Counted from the stretch's first letter, positions 1 through 10,564 are shown. The stretch is 64,000 nucleotides of DNA from Anaerolineae bacterium (GCA_021296065.1 JAGWBD010000003.1:35145-99144); one strand, 5' to 3'. A program made the numbers and translations. The notes: generated from the letters alone by a model not told the origin.

Positions 1-22
1 CGCGCTGCTGCTCTTCCTCGGC

Positions 23-682
23 GTGCTCTTCAACGGCTTCATCGCCCAGGCCAACGCGGCGCTGTCCTTCGGCAGCGGCATCCCGGCCGACGCCGGTTTC
101 GCGCCCAACCTGCTGACCTTTCTCATGTTCCTCATCGCGCCGCTGCTGACCATGCGTCTGCTGGCCGAGGAAAGCCGCGAAGGCACACTGGAGGTATTGA
201 TGACGCTGCCGCTGCACGAGAGCAGCTTCATCATCGGCAAGTTCCTCGCCGCCTGGGCCTATTACACGGCGCTTTTGCTGCTCTCGCTGGTCTTTTACGT
301 GCTGCAGAGCTTCATCGGCGTGCCGGATGCGGGCGTGGCCCTCGGCGCCTATGGCGGCGCCTGGCTCTATGGCGGCGCCGTGCTGGCCATCACCATGATC
401 TGGTCGGCCGTGACCGAGGACCAGATCGTGGCGGCCTTTCTCGGCTCGGCCACCATCCTTGTGCTCTACCTGGCGGAGATCGCCGCCATCTGGATCGCCG
501 GCCAGGGCAGTTCCAGCCTCGTGGCCGATTTCGTGCGCGAACTGGGGCTGCAGGCCCACTTCTCCGTCACCCTGGCGCAGGGCATCGTGCGCGCCGAGGA
601 CGTCGTCTATTTCATCTGCGTGATCATCGGCGCCCTCTTCATCACCACCCGTCTGGTTGAAACCCGTCGCTGGAGAGCCTGA
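23..682 (+). CDS. ABC-2 type transporter permease (GldF-like), possibly 5'-truncated by the window start
   Basis: Multi-TM protein with 'LLAEESREGTLEVLMTLPLHESSFIIGKFLAAW', typical of ABC-2/GldF permeases; followed by GldG-like and DUF4340-like genes. Confidence 0.8.
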   Translation: MLFNGFIAQANAALSFGSGIPADAGFAPNLLTFLMFLIAPLLTMRLLAEESREGTLEVLMTLPLHESSFIIGKFLAAWAYYTALLLLSLVFYVLQSFIGVPDAGVALGAYGGAWLYGGAVLAITMIWSAVTEDQIVAAFLGSATILVLYLAEIAAIWIAGQGSSSLVADFVRELGLQAHFSVTLAQGIVRAEDVVYFICVIIGALFITTRLVETRRWRA

Positions 683-684
683 AC

Positions 685-2364
685 ATGCAAGACAAACTTT
701 CCGACGATCAGCCCTTCCTGCCACCCCGCAGCCTGCTTTTGCTGGCGCTGGCCGCCGGCCTGGCAGCGCTGCTGGCCTTTGCCGTCAATGCGGATGCCGT
801 CGTCGCCTGGGGCGCGCTGGGCATCGCAGTGCTGGCGCTGCTGGGCTGGGCCTTCACGGCGCCACAGCAAGTGCGCGCCGTACTCACCGGGCGCACGCTG
901 CGCTTCGGCGGCACCAGCCTGCTGGTCACCCTGGTCGTGCTGGCCGCGCTGGTCGCCATTTACACCTTCGTGCGCCAGGCCAACCTCAGCGTCACCCTGA
1001 GCGAATCCAACGAATACGCGCTTTCGAGCGAAGGGCGCGCCGCCATCGCTGCCATTGGCGCCGACCCCAGCTTGCCGCAGGTGCACGTGACCACCTTTAT
1101 CAGCGCCACCTCGGCGGGCATTCGCGACCAGCTGGAACTGCTGATGGCGGAATACGTGTCCACCAGCCAGGGCAAGGTGATCAGTGAATTCGTCGATCTT
1201 GACCGTAACCCCCTGCGCGCCGAACAGATGGGCGCCAGCAACCCCAACCAGCAATTCGTCACACGTCTCAATGCGGAGGGCGAGCCGGACATCGAGGAAG
1301 GCGAACTTTTGCGCTTCTTCAGCCAGGACGGCCTGACCAACGCCATCCTGCGCAACGCCGTCGCCGGCGACTTCCGCACCTGGTTCATCGAGGTGGAAGA
1401 CGGCCCGGCCATGAACGCTTCCGGGCCGGAGGGTCTCTCCACCCTCAGCCTCGGCCTGGAACAGCAACTGGACTGGACCAACCGCGAGGTGCCGCTGCTG
1501 GATTTCACGCGACCCGCAAGCGCGCTGCGCCTGAATGACCCGGCCATCGACGGCGAGATCATGATCATCGCCGGGGGCAGCCGGCCTCTCTCCGAACCGG
1601 AACTGGCGGTGCTGACCGACTACCTCGCCGGCGGTGGCAAGCTGATCCTGCTGGCCGCGCCCGGCCTGGAGACCGGCCGCGCGCCCCTGGCCGCCGATGC
1701 GGCGCTCGGTGACTGGCTCCACCAGCATTTCAGCCTGCGCTTCCGCAACGACATGGTGCTCGATCGCAGCCAGGCCTTTCAGAATCCGCTTTATCCGGTC
1801 AGCACGGAACTGGATACCTCCCATCGCATCACGCAACCATATTCGCGCGGCTTCGCGCTGGTCTTTGAGGCGCCGCACAGCATCGAAATTGCGGACGCGC
1901 CGCCGACTTCAGTGACCGTGACGACCCTGGCTTCCTCCTCGGCCGACTCCTACAACATGACGGACTTCAGCGCCGTGCTGGAAGGCAACATCGAGCCGGA
2001 GGAGACCAGCCTGACGGGGCCGCTGGTGCTGGCCGCGGCGGCCGAAAACAGCGAGACCGGCGCACGGGTGGTGCTCTTTGGCAGCACCTCGATGCTGGCC
2101 AACGGCTTCACCGGCATCAACGGCGTGGCCAACTTCGACGTGGCCGTTGACAGCATCTTCTGGGCCACGGACTTTGAGGACTGGTTCTCCCAGGTCAACA
2201 TCCAGAGCGCCGCGCGCCCGCAGGACGCACCGCTTTTCGCCGACGCACAAAGCATCGCGCTGATCAACGTCATCACCACGCTGCTGCTGCCCTTCGGCAT
2301 CCTGGCGATCGGCGCCCTGGTCTGGTTCAACAACCGCGAGAGCGCGCCACAGGGAGGGCAGTGA
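685..2364 (+). CDS. GldG-like ABC auxiliary protein (ABC-type uncharacterized transport system domain)
   Basis: N-terminal TM helices, long extracytoplasmic region, C-terminal TM 'LLLPFGILAIGALVWFNNR'; immediately follows the GldF-like permease. Confidence 0.75.
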   Translation: MQDKLSDDQPFLPPRSLLLLALAAGLAALLAFAVNADAVVAWGALGIAVLALLGWAFTAPQQVRAVLTGRTLRFGGTSLLVTLVVLAALVAIYTFVRQANLSVTLSESNEYALSSEGRAAIAAIGADPSLPQVHVTTFISATSAGIRDQLELLMAEYVSTSQGKVISEFVDLDRNPLRAEQMGASNPNQQFVTRLNAEGEPDIEEGELLRFFSQDGLTNAILRNAVAGDFRTWFIEVEDGPAMNASGPEGLSTLSLGLEQQLDWTNREVPLLDFTRPASALRLNDPAIDGEIMIIAGGSRPLSEPELAVLTDYLAGGGKLILLAAPGLETGRAPLAADAALGDWLHQHFSLRFRNDMVLDRSQAFQNPLYPVSTELDTSHRITQPYSRGFALVFEAPHSIEIADAPPTSVTVTTLASSSADSYNMTDFSAVLEGNIEPEETSLTGPLVLAAAAENSETGARVVLFGSTSMLANGFTGINGVANFDVAVDSIFWATDFEDWFSQVNIQSAARPQDAPLFADAQSIALINVITTLLLPFGILAIGALVWFNNRESAPQGGQ

Positions 2365-2367
2365 GTC

Positions 2368-3129
2368 ATGCGTCTCAGCCGCAACACCCTGCTGCTGCTG
2401 CTGGTCAGCGTCATCGTCATCCTTGCCGTTTTGCTCCTCAGCCAGGGCGAGGACGAGGAAGAGGCCGTCGCCACGCCCGTCGTGCAGGAGGAGGGCGGCC
2501 CCCTGCTGCCGGCGCTGTCAGAGGCGGATATCGTCAGCGTGGCGCTGCGTGACAACCAAAGCGGCAGCGCCATCCAGTTGACCCGCGCGGAGGATGTCTG
2601 GGCCCTCAGCGGCCCGGCCGACGCGGCGCAGCGCACAGTGGACCAGAGCGCGGCGCAAGAGACCGTCGCGGACCTGCTGCAACTGGCCGCCGGCAGCAGC
2701 TTCGAGATTGACGACACGAGCGCTTTCGGCCTCGACGCGCCGGCCTGGACCCTCGAAATCGACCGTGGCGAAGGACCGCTGGAGATCGTCTTCGTCGGCA
2801 ATCAAAACCCGCAGGGCACGCGCTACTACGTCATGCAGCGGCAACTGGACGCGGTCGCGTCCGCGCCCGACCTGGAACAGGGCAAGCAGGTCCTGCTGGT
2901 CAACAGCCGGCCCCTGGACGCGGTCCTCGACCGGATCGACGACCCGCCCTGGGAAGCGCTGCCGACCGCGACGCCCCTGCCCACGGCCACGCTCAACCCG
3001 CTGAGCGAGGTCGAGATCGCGACGGCCACGGCTGTCGCCCAGGCCACCGCCACCGCGGAGACCGGCGCCGTGTTGGCGACGGTGACGGCACAGGCCGCCC
3101 TGACGCCGACGCCGGAAGCCGCCGGCTGA
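2368..3129 (+). CDS. DUF4340-domain-like protein
   Basis: N-terminal TM, 'WALSGPADAAQRTVDQSAAQETVADLLQL...FGLDAPAWTLEI' pattern typical of DUF4340 downstream of GldG; low-complexity Thr/Ala tail. Confidence 0.65.
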   Translation: MRLSRNTLLLLLVSVIVILAVLLLSQGEDEEEAVATPVVQEEGGPLLPALSEADIVSVALRDNQSGSAIQLTRAEDVWALSGPADAAQRTVDQSAAQETVADLLQLAAGSSFEIDDTSAFGLDAPAWTLEIDRGEGPLEIVFVGNQNPQGTRYYVMQRQLDAVASAPDLEQGKQVLLVNSRPLDAVLDRIDDPPWEALPTATPLPTATLNPLSEVEIATATAVAQATATAETGAVLATVTAQAALTPTPEAAG

Positions 3130-3140
3130 ACAACGGCGCG

Positions 3141-3653
3141 TCAGTCGGGCGACCGCCAGAAGGCCCCCAACAGGGGGCCGGGGAACTCCGGCAGGGGATG
3201 CTGTGACTCGCCGGCCAGCAACTGGCGGGCCGCCATGACCTCGCCCAGGTGATACCAGTAATGGTAAATCACATGCAGCAGGCTGGAGCCAGTGTTCTCC
3301 ACCTGTCTCTCATCGCCGGGCAGGTATTCCTCCATCTGCGCTGACGTCAGGCTGTCCAGCCATGGGTCGGCGGCCTGGGTGATTTGCTGCCAGGCATCCC
3401 ACATTTCGTCCAGCGGCGGCGCGCTGGCCGGCTGGCCGTAGGCGCAACTGAACACTTGCGGCGCCGGCCCCTCCTGCTGTTGCCCCTCCACGAACCACAG
3501 GTATTGCTCGTGGCTGGCCAGATGGCCGACCATCCAGGAGATCGGGTTGATGCGCCCGTGGCGCTGCAGGGCCTGCTCCGCAGTGACGTCCGTCAGCCCA
3601 CGCTGCCAGTGCCGGCGCGTGAAACGCAACTGTTCAACCAGTACATGTGCCAT
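3141..3653 (-). CDS. DinB-family protein
   Basis: MAHVLVEQLRFTRRHW...HGRINPISWMVGHLASHEQYLW...YHLGEVMAARQLL; start chosen at internal Met conserved with the paralog at 3789-4295. Confidence 0.7.
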   Translation of the reverse strand: MAHVLVEQLRFTRRHWQRGLTDVTAEQALQRHGRINPISWMVGHLASHEQYLWFVEGQQQEGPAPQVFSCAYGQPASAPPLDEMWDAWQQITQAADPWLDSLTSAQMEEYLPGDERQVENTGSSLLHVIYHYWYHLGEVMAARQLLAGESQHPLPEFPGPLLGAFWRSPD

Positions 3654-3788
3654 GTCTTCCTCCCTGCTTCCTCGCGGCTGTCTTCGCTCTCGCTCGGGTC
3701 CAGTGTAAATCATTCACCCCGCCGGAGTCACCGGGCGGCTGGATGGGCGCAGCGCTCTGTGTTGTTGTGCCAGGGAAAGGACAGGGCG

Positions 3789-4295
3789 TCAGCCCGGCCG
3801 CCAGGGAGTCGCGGCCATCGAACCGACGAACTCTGGCAGGGGATGCTGCGACCGGCCGGCCAGCAACTGACGCAGGGCCAGGGCCTCGCCCAGGTGGAAC
3901 CAGTAGTGATAGTTGATGCGCAGCAGGCGGGTGCCAATGTTTTCCTGCCGGCTGGCGTCAGCGACCAGGTAGTCGCCCATCGATTCCGCAGTGAGTTCGT
4001 CCAGCCAGGGGTCGGTCATGGCCGTGATGCAATGCCAGGCCTCCCAAACCTCGTCCGGCGGGGGCGCGCTGGCGGGCTTGCCGAAGCCATAGGCCCCCAG
4101 TTCCGGCAGCGGGGTTGTCCCCTGCGCCAGGCGAAACCAGTAAAACTGTTCGTGCCAGGCCAGGTGGCCGATCATCCAGCTGATGGCGTTGATGCGCCCG
4201 TGGCGCCGGCGCGCACCCTCCGCGTCGACGTCCTGCAGGCCGCGTAACCACTCGCTGCGCGTGAAGCGCAGCTGCTCGACGAGCATGTGTGCCAT
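3789..4295 (-). CDS. DinB-family protein (paralog of preceding gene)
   Basis: MAHMLVEQLRFTRSEW...HGRINAISWMIGHLAWHEQFYW; colinear with 3141-3653 product. Confidence 0.7.
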   Translation of the reverse strand: MAHMLVEQLRFTRSEWLRGLQDVDAEGARRRHGRINAISWMIGHLAWHEQFYWFRLAQGTTPLPELGAYGFGKPASAPPPDEVWEAWHCITAMTDPWLDELTAESMGDYLVADASRQENIGTRLLRINYHYWFHLGEALALRQLLAGRSQHPLPEFVGSMAATPWRPG

Positions 4296-4316
4296 GCCAA
4301 CCCCCTGTCACCGCTG

Positions 4317-5825
4317 CTACGAAGCGTCACCCGACTGTTGCGCCGCGATCTCCCCGTTGCGGCGTACCCGCAACCAGGCAGGGCGCCGGCGCCCGCCATG
4401 GGCCGTTTCGCCTTGCGGCGGCAGTGCCGGCGTTTCCTGCACCAGCGGCAGGCGCACACGGAACGTGGTGCCCTTGCCGGGCGTACTGTCAAGATCAATA
4501 CGTCCCTGATGCGCGTCCACGATCCACTTCACGATCGAGAGACCGAGGCCCGCATCCTGGCCGTGTTGTTGCGCGCGCCGCCGCGAGGGGTCTGCCTGCC
4601 AGAAACGGTCGTAGATGCGTTGCCGGTCCTCAGGCACGATGCCGATGCCGCTGTCGGCAACCTCCAGCACGGCGTCGTGGGCGTCGCGGTACAGGCCCAG
4701 TGTAATACGGCCGCCGTCGGGCGTAAACTTGATCGCGTTGTCCACCAGGTTTAGCAGCAACTGCTTGATGCGGTCGGCGTTGCCCCTGGCGCGCAGGGGT
4801 TCCAGGCGGCGCATCTCAATGTCCAGATTGCGCTCTCCAACGAGTAGTTTCGCCTCCCGCCCCGCCTCCAGCAAGAGCGTGTCGAGGTCCAGCGTTTTCA
4901 GCTCCAGCACCAGACCGCCATAGTCCGCGCGCGCCAGCAGCAGCAGATCGTCGACCATCCGCGCCATGCGCCCGGCCTCGCCCTCAATGGCCTCCAGCGA
5001 GGGTTCGTCCATACCATAGCGTCGGATGAGATCCAGATTGCCGTGGATGGCGGTCAGCGGCGTACGCAGTTCGTGGGACACATCGGCGACGAAGCGTTGT
5101 TGCACGCTGAAGAGGCCCTGCAGGCGCGCCATCATGTCATTGAAGACCGAGACGAGACGGCCCAGGTCGTCACTTGGCCCCTGCCATTCCAGACGGGTAT
5201 TCAGGTCGTCCGTTCGCGCGATGGAGGCCGCCGCCGCCGCGATGCGACGGATGGGACGCAGGGCGCGCTGCGAGAACCACAGGCCGGCGGCGATCGAGGC
5301 CAGTACGACCAGGCTGCCGCCCAGGCCCATGACGAGTAGCAGATTCTGTCGCGTTTCATGCATGGCGCGCAGAGACATGACCAGTTGCACGTTGGCCAGC
5401 AACTCGCCACCGGCGCTCATCGGGCTGGTCAGTACGCGCATGGCATGCTCGTTCAGCGTGACGTTGGCGTAGACCGGCTCCGTCGCGCCCAGTGCGCTCT
5501 CGTTAAGCGGCAACTCCCTGGCGGCAATGTTGTTGGAGGAGGCTTCCAGTTGTGGTGGATCGCGATCGACGGACCAGACCTGCACGCCGACGCCCGGAAA
5601 GCTGAGGACATCAAGGCGGGGCAGCACGATGACGCGCTGGGTGCTCACCAGGGAGGACAGGCCGCGGCTGTTGTTGATGACCAGGGTGGCGGTCTCTTCC
5701 AGCCGGCGATCGACGGACTGCATCAGGGCGCTGTCCAGCACTGCGTAAACGAGCACGCCAAAGACCAGGATGAAAATGGCCAGCAGGCCGGAAAAGTAAA
5801 GGATGAGCCGCTTGCGAAAGGTCAT
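4317..5825 (-). CDS. Sensor histidine kinase (HAMP, HisKA, HATPase)
   Basis: 'FVADVSHELRTPLTAIHGNLDLI' H-box, 'LLLNLVDNAIKFTPDGG' N-box, 'GLGLSIVKWIVDAHQG' G-box. Confidence 0.93.
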   Translation of the reverse strand: MTFRKRLILYFSGLLAIFILVFGVLVYAVLDSALMQSVDRRLEETATLVINNSRGLSSLVSTQRVIVLPRLDVLSFPGVGVQVWSVDRDPPQLEASSNNIAARELPLNESALGATEPVYANVTLNEHAMRVLTSPMSAGGELLANVQLVMSLRAMHETRQNLLLVMGLGGSLVVLASIAAGLWFSQRALRPIRRIAAAAASIARTDDLNTRLEWQGPSDDLGRLVSVFNDMMARLQGLFSVQQRFVADVSHELRTPLTAIHGNLDLIRRYGMDEPSLEAIEGEAGRMARMVDDLLLLARADYGGLVLELKTLDLDTLLLEAGREAKLLVGERNLDIEMRRLEPLRARGNADRIKQLLLNLVDNAIKFTPDGGRITLGLYRDAHDAVLEVADSGIGIVPEDRQRIYDRFWQADPSRRRAQQHGQDAGLGLSIVKWIVDAHQGRIDLDSTPGKGTTFRVRLPLVQETPALPPQGETAHGGRRRPAWLRVRRNGEIAAQQSGDAS

Positions 5826-5835
5826 GTCGGCGCGG

Positions 5836-6516
5836 CTATTCCTCCCTTAGCACGTAGCCCACGCCACGCACGGTATGGATCAGGCGCGGCTCGTTGCCGG
5901 CCTCGCTCTTTTGCCGCAGGTAGCGCACATAGACCTCAATGATATTACTGGCGCCACCGAAATCATAATCCCAGACGCGATCGAAGATGACGTCACGCGT
6001 CAGCACCTGGCGCGGATTGCGCATGAAAAGTTCCAGCAGTTCGTATTCCTTGGCCGTCAGGTCAATCATGCGCTCGGCGCGTTGCGCCCGGCGCGTACCG
6101 GTATCCAGCGAGAGATCGGCGAAGCGCAGCACGTCGGGGCGGCTGGCGGGCGCATTGCGCCGCAATAGCGCACGGATGCGGGCCAGCAACTCCTGGAAGG
6201 AGAAGGGCTTGACGAGGTAGTCGTCCGCGCCGGCGTCAAGGCCCTGTACGCGGTCGCTCACGTCGTCGCGCGCGGTCAACATCAGCACCGGCACGCTGCT
6301 GGCCCTGCGCAGGCGCTTGCACACTTCCAGTCCATCCAGGCCTGGTAACATCCAGTCAAGGACGACCAGGTCCGGCGGCTCGTCGCGCGCGGCCGCAAGG
6401 CCACTGTGGCCGTCGTGACGTATGACGGGACGGTAATTTTCGAAGATCAGGCCGCGTTCGATGAAACGGGCGATGGCCACTTCGTCTTCGATTACCAGTA
6501 TGCGTTCGCCGGTCAT
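5836..6516 (-). CDS. OmpR/PhoB-family response regulator
   Basis: '[18 protein letters not shown]', '[22 protein letters not shown]', winged-helix C-terminus ending '[15 protein letters not shown]'. Confidence 0.95.
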   Translation of the reverse strand: MTGERILVIEDEVAIARFIERGLIFENYRPVIRHDGHSGLAAARDEPPDLVVLDWMLPGLDGLEVCKRLRRASSVPVLMLTARDDVSDRVQGLDAGADDYLVKPFSFQELLARIRALLRRNAPASRPDVLRFADLSLDTGTRRAQRAERMIDLTAKEYELLELFMRNPRQVLTRDVIFDRVWDYDFGGASNIIEVYVRYLRQKSEAGNEPRLIHTVRGVGYVLREE

Positions 6517-6652
6517 GTCCAGCTCCTGCTTGTGAATTGCTGTTCACCCTTTGTAACGCCACTTTAAGGATAACGGATTAATGGCTGCTGAACTGGTTCT
6601 GTGACGGAGGCGGATCGGGCGCGTATACTGGGCAGGATATGGTGAGCGAAGT

Positions 6653-7147
6653 ATGAACACCAATGTACGCTGGCGACTGATGCAACTGTTACTGCGGACG
6701 GGTGACGCGCAGTTGCGCCAGGCCCTGTGGCGTCTGCTGCGGGAGGGGCGCTGGCAGCAGCGCGTCGGCGACCTGGCGACGGAACTGGCCCGTTCCCTGC
6801 CGCAACTGCAGGACGGCGGGCAAATCCGTGAGCTCAAATTGCTGCGCCGTCTGCTGCTGGACGAACGCGTACCCCTGTGGCAGAAGGCCATCCCGGTCGC
6901 GGCGGCGCTGTACCTCGTCTCACCGCTGGACCTGATTCCGGACTTTTTGCCCTTGCTGGGCCAACTGGATGACCTGGCAGTGCTTTGGGGTAGTATGCGC
7001 CTTTTCCGCTCGCTGGTACCGCCCGCCCTGATTGAGGAGCATCTGGCCTACATTGATGGCGAACGCGTTGACGCGCCCGGCTGGCGTACCGGATCCGTCC
7101 CCGGCTCCGGCACAGGCACAGGCACCGGGAGCCTGGATGCGCGTTGA
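6653..7147 (+). CDS. DUF1232 (YkvA-like) domain protein
   Basis: 'VPLWQKAIPVAAALYLVSPLDLIPDFLPLLGQLDDLAVL' is the DUF1232 signature. Confidence 0.85.
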   Translation: MNTNVRWRLMQLLLRTGDAQLRQALWRLLREGRWQQRVGDLATELARSLPQLQDGGQIRELKLLRRLLLDERVPLWQKAIPVAAALYLVSPLDLIPDFLPLLGQLDDLAVLWGSMRLFRSLVPPALIEEHLAYIDGERVDAPGWRTGSVPGSGTGTGTGSLDAR

Positions 7148-9140
7148 GGCCATGCGGCGCGCGGCAAGTAACGCGCGCGCACTGTCGCTGCAGCCGGAAC
7201 GGCACTTTTGGCTCATCGTCGGCCTGATCATCTTCGGCGGGCTGGTGTTGCGGGTGCTGGTGCATGACTTCGGCCTGCCCTGGTTCGAGGAAGTCGACGA
7301 ACTGCGTATCTGGTTCACCGGACGCATCGCGCGTGACATGCCCGTGGTCATGGGGCCAAAGTACGATCCGGGCTCCTACCCGCCGCTGAACATCTGGTTG
7401 CATCGACTGGCGCAACCTTTCGCCGAGGCGCAGGGACGCCCACTGGCGGTGGACGCGGTGCTCGATTTGCGGCGTTTCATGCTGCTGTTCAATACGCTCG
7501 GCGCGATCTGGTTCGCGATGCTGGGCCGGCGCTGCGGTGGCGCCCTGGCCGGCATCATCGCCGCGGCCCTGTGGGCCTTCGACGCCGACGTGCTTGAGGT
7601 GATGATCTACGCCATTGGCGAGTCGCTGGTCATCCCCCTGCTGATGCTCAGCGTTTTGCTGGCCGCAAAGTCACTGGATTCTCCCCGGCGCTGGTGGCTG
7701 GCATTGGCCAGCATGGCCCTGGGCCTGCTGTGCTTCCTGGCCGAGTACCGCCTGCTGGTCGCCATTGTGCCGGGCTTCGCTGCGCTGGTCTGGCAGGCAT
7801 GGCGCCACTATCGACCGGGTTGGCGCCTCGTCCTGCTGTTGAGCGGCGCCAGCCTTGTGCTCGGCATCACTGCCGGCATCCTGATTCTGGAGCGCCTGCC
7901 GGCACGTTTCCAGACCCATGCGCAGGAGGCGCTCAGCACTTACCTGTGGGACATGGACGCCTTTTTTCTGTTCCTGGAACGGAGCTTGCAGCTGGCCCAT
8001 CCCCTTACCCTGCCGCTGGTCCTGTTGCTTGTCCTGCTGGCGCTGCGCGACCGTGCCGCGCGAGCCGCCGCTCCCCTGTCCATCCCTGCACTGCTGATGG
8101 TGACCGTCATCATGTTCCTGACGACCTGGGCGACCAGTTCCATCCGCCCTTACGGACCGGATTCACTTGAACGCATCTGGCCGCGCCATCTGCTGCCGGC
8201 AACCCTGATGCTTTACCTCCTGCTGGCCACGACGGTTGCGCAACTCCTGTCCAACTTGCGGCAGACGCGCATTCGCCGCATCGCGCAGGCCCTGCTGCCG
8301 GCTTACGCGCTGTTGTTGCTGCTGCCGCCTGCCCTGCGCCTGGTGCAGGACTACCGCGTTCTGCCCTGGCCTGTCATCGTGCGCAACTGGGTCGACGACA
8401 ACCTTGAGTCCTCCAACATCCTCGTCTACCAACCCACCGAACGCTTCTTCAACCCTGTCCGCAGCAGAATGCCGCATCGGGTCTGGTTCAACTGGTGGAA
8501 GGTCGACGACATCCGCGAAAAGCCGCTGCAGGCGTGGATCGACGACTACCACCTCACCTGGGCCCTGATCCCCGCCACCATCCACGACAATCAGTTAAGC
8601 AATGACGCGGAAGGACAGGCCTTGCTGGCCCAGATGCTGCTGATAAGGGAATTTACAGCCCCGCCCCAACGCCGCGACAACGAAAGCGTCCTTTACCGCC
8701 TGTGGCGCATGCAGCACGAGACCGACGTCCGCTTCGGTGAGCACATCCGCCTCAGCGGCTACGACCTGCACACCCCTGACCCACGGCCCGGTGACGAGTT
8801 CAGCGTCACGCTTTACTGGAATGCGTCCTCCGCGCCAGCCGAAAACTACTCCTTCTTCCTGCACCTCGGCGCCCTCGACGACCCCCGTCCGCTCGCCCAG
8901 GTCGACGGCAACCCCGCCGTCCCCGCCCGCCTGACCCGGACCTGGGAACGCCCCGAAGAGACCCTCATCAGCCCGCGCTTCTTTTTCACCCTGCCCGAGG
9001 ACCTGCCGCCTGGCGACTACCGCGTCACGCTCGGCCTCTACAACTTCCGGACCGGTGAACGCCTGCCGGTGCGCGATGAAACGGATGCGCCCCCGGGCGA
9101 CGCCTGGGAACTGCTGCGGCTGAGCATCCCGGGCTCGTAA
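7137..9140 (+). CDS. Membrane glycosyltransferase-like protein (GT39/ArnT-like topology)
   Basis: About 10 TM helices after 'ELRIWFTGRIARDMPVVMGPKYDPGSYPPLNIWLHRLAQPF'; start at ATG 7137 overlapping the upstream stop rather than the longer ORF start at 7032. Confidence 0.65.
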   Translation: MRVEAMRRAASNARALSLQPERHFWLIVGLIIFGGLVLRVLVHDFGLPWFEEVDELRIWFTGRIARDMPVVMGPKYDPGSYPPLNIWLHRLAQPFAEAQGRPLAVDAVLDLRRFMLLFNTLGAIWFAMLGRRCGGALAGIIAAALWAFDADVLEVMIYAIGESLVIPLLMLSVLLAAKSLDSPRRWWLALASMALGLLCFLAEYRLLVAIVPGFAALVWQAWRHYRPGWRLVLLLSGASLVLGITAGILILERLPARFQTHAQEALSTYLWDMDAFFLFLERSLQLAHPLTLPLVLLLVLLALRDRAARAAAPLSIPALLMVTVIMFLTTWATSSIRPYGPDSLERIWPRHLLPATLMLYLLLATTVAQLLSNLRQTRIRRIAQALLPAYALLLLLPPALRLVQDYRVLPWPVIVRNWVDDNLESSNILVYQPTERFFNPVRSRMPHRVWFNWWKVDDIREKPLQAWIDDYHLTWALIPATIHDNQLSNDAEGQALLAQMLLIREFTAPPQRRDNESVLYRLWRMQHETDVRFGEHIRLSGYDLHTPDPRPGDEFSVTLYWNASSAPAENYSFFLHLGALDDPRPLAQVDGNPAVPARLTRTWERPEETLISPRFFFTLPEDLPPGDYRVTLGLYNFRTGERLPVRDETDAPPGDAWELLRLSIPGS

Positions 9141-9146
9141 TTCGAC

Positions 9147-10445
9147 ATGCAAGAGCGACTTTCCAGGCTGGCACAGCTCCCGCGAGGCCGGCGCGGCACA
9201 CTGCTGGTGGCCCTGACCCTGCTGGCTCTGGCGCTGCGCCTGGCCTGGGGATGGGGAGCACTGGCGCATGACCTGTCGCTTGTTGACCAGGGCGATTATG
9301 CGTCCTACAGACAGGCCGCGCGGCACTTTCTGAAGAGAGGAGATTTCAACAACAGCCATTTTCTTGTGCGGCCGCCGGCCTTCCCGCTACTGATTGCCCT
9401 CGCCGGGCAGAACGTCACGCTGATCATCACGTTCAACGCGTTGATCGGCACATTGTTGACTCCCCTGACCTGGTTGCTGGCGCGTCGTCTGGCTTTGGGA
9501 CAGGGGAGCGCCCTGCTGGCCGCGTTGCTGGTCGCCGTCGACCCGCTGGGCATCCGCTATACCGCTTTCCTTGGTCCGGGTTCGCTGGCCTTCGTTGGCG
9601 CGCTGGCGATGATGCTCGGCCTGGTGGCCCTGGTGCAGGCGCGCACGCAAGGCCGCGTCTTCCTGTGGGCTGTCTTCGCGGCCCTGATGCTTTTGCTGTC
9701 GGTTTACGCGCGCCCCTCCATCTATGCCCTGCCGCTCATTCTGGTGCTGTGGCTGCTGTGGACAAGTCGCCGTCACTGGCCCGCGATCGTTGTCTTTGCG
9801 CTCATCAGCCTGGCGGGCATGCAATTGTGGGTCAACCACAACGCAGCTGTTTTCGGCAACCCGACTTTCTCCACTGTGGGCACCTGGACCCTGGCCTGGT
9901 ACCGCGCCGTGCCGGTTCTGCGGCTGGCAACCGGCATGAGTGTGCAGGAAAGCGAGGCGCAGGTTCTCGCTGCGGTACAGGCAAGGATCGGCGGCGACCC
10001 GATGAGCGCGAACAGACACGACTGGCTCGCCGCCGGGCCGGAAGTGGAACAGGCGCTGCTAGGCGTCAGCCTGGAAATATTCAGGGACCATCCCTTCGCC
10101 TGGCTGGCGACCTTCCCGACGGGTTTCCTGCGACTCTATGGCCTTGTCCCGCCGCTGTCGCCACGCAGTGAGGTGTTTAACCCCGTCCACTATCCCCTGC
10201 TTTTGTGGAACTGGAGCCTGATGCTGCTTGCGGTCGTCGGCCTGTGGCGTCTGTTGCGCGAGCGACACTGGATCGTTTTCTGGTGCCTGTTTCTGATCAT
10301 CGCCTACTTCAGCGCTGGTACACTGCTGGTCAAGTCCGCCGGCATGATCGGGCGTGAGAGCCGCATTGTCCTGCCCTTCCTCGCCATTGCAGCGCTCTAC
10401 GGCGCGCCCTGGCTGCTGGCCCGCTTGCGAGGACGGGGCAAGTGA
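9147..10445 (+). CDS. Membrane glycosyltransferase-like protein (GT39-like)
   Basis: 'LVDQGDYASYRQAARHFLKRGDFNNSHFLVRPPAFPLLIAL' followed by many TM helices. Confidence 0.65.
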   Translation: MQERLSRLAQLPRGRRGTLLVALTLLALALRLAWGWGALAHDLSLVDQGDYASYRQAARHFLKRGDFNNSHFLVRPPAFPLLIALAGQNVTLIITFNALIGTLLTPLTWLLARRLALGQGSALLAALLVAVDPLGIRYTAFLGPGSLAFVGALAMMLGLVALVQARTQGRVFLWAVFAALMLLLSVYARPSIYALPLILVLWLLWTSRRHWPAIVVFALISLAGMQLWVNHNAAVFGNPTFSTVGTWTLAWYRAVPVLRLATGMSVQESEAQVLAAVQARIGGDPMSANRHDWLAAGPEVEQALLGVSLEIFRDHPFAWLATFPTGFLRLYGLVPPLSPRSEVFNPVHYPLLLWNWSLMLLAVVGLWRLLRERHWIVFWCLFLIIAYFSAGTLLVKSAGMIGRESRIVLPFLAIAALYGAPWLLARLRGRGK

Positions 10446-10564
10446 GCACTCACTGCCGACAATTGTCGCAAGGCGGCGCGCCGGCGACGCCATAGAATCT
10501 GCTGATGTGAACCACGGCCTTGCGCTATACTCTGGCGCAGAATTTCCCGCAAGGAGAGGCTCTC

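Noticed and set aside
607-1878. 423-aa minus-strand ORF antisense to the GldG-like gene
   Set aside because: No family motifs; Gln/Arg/Gly-rich antisense frame of a confident gene.
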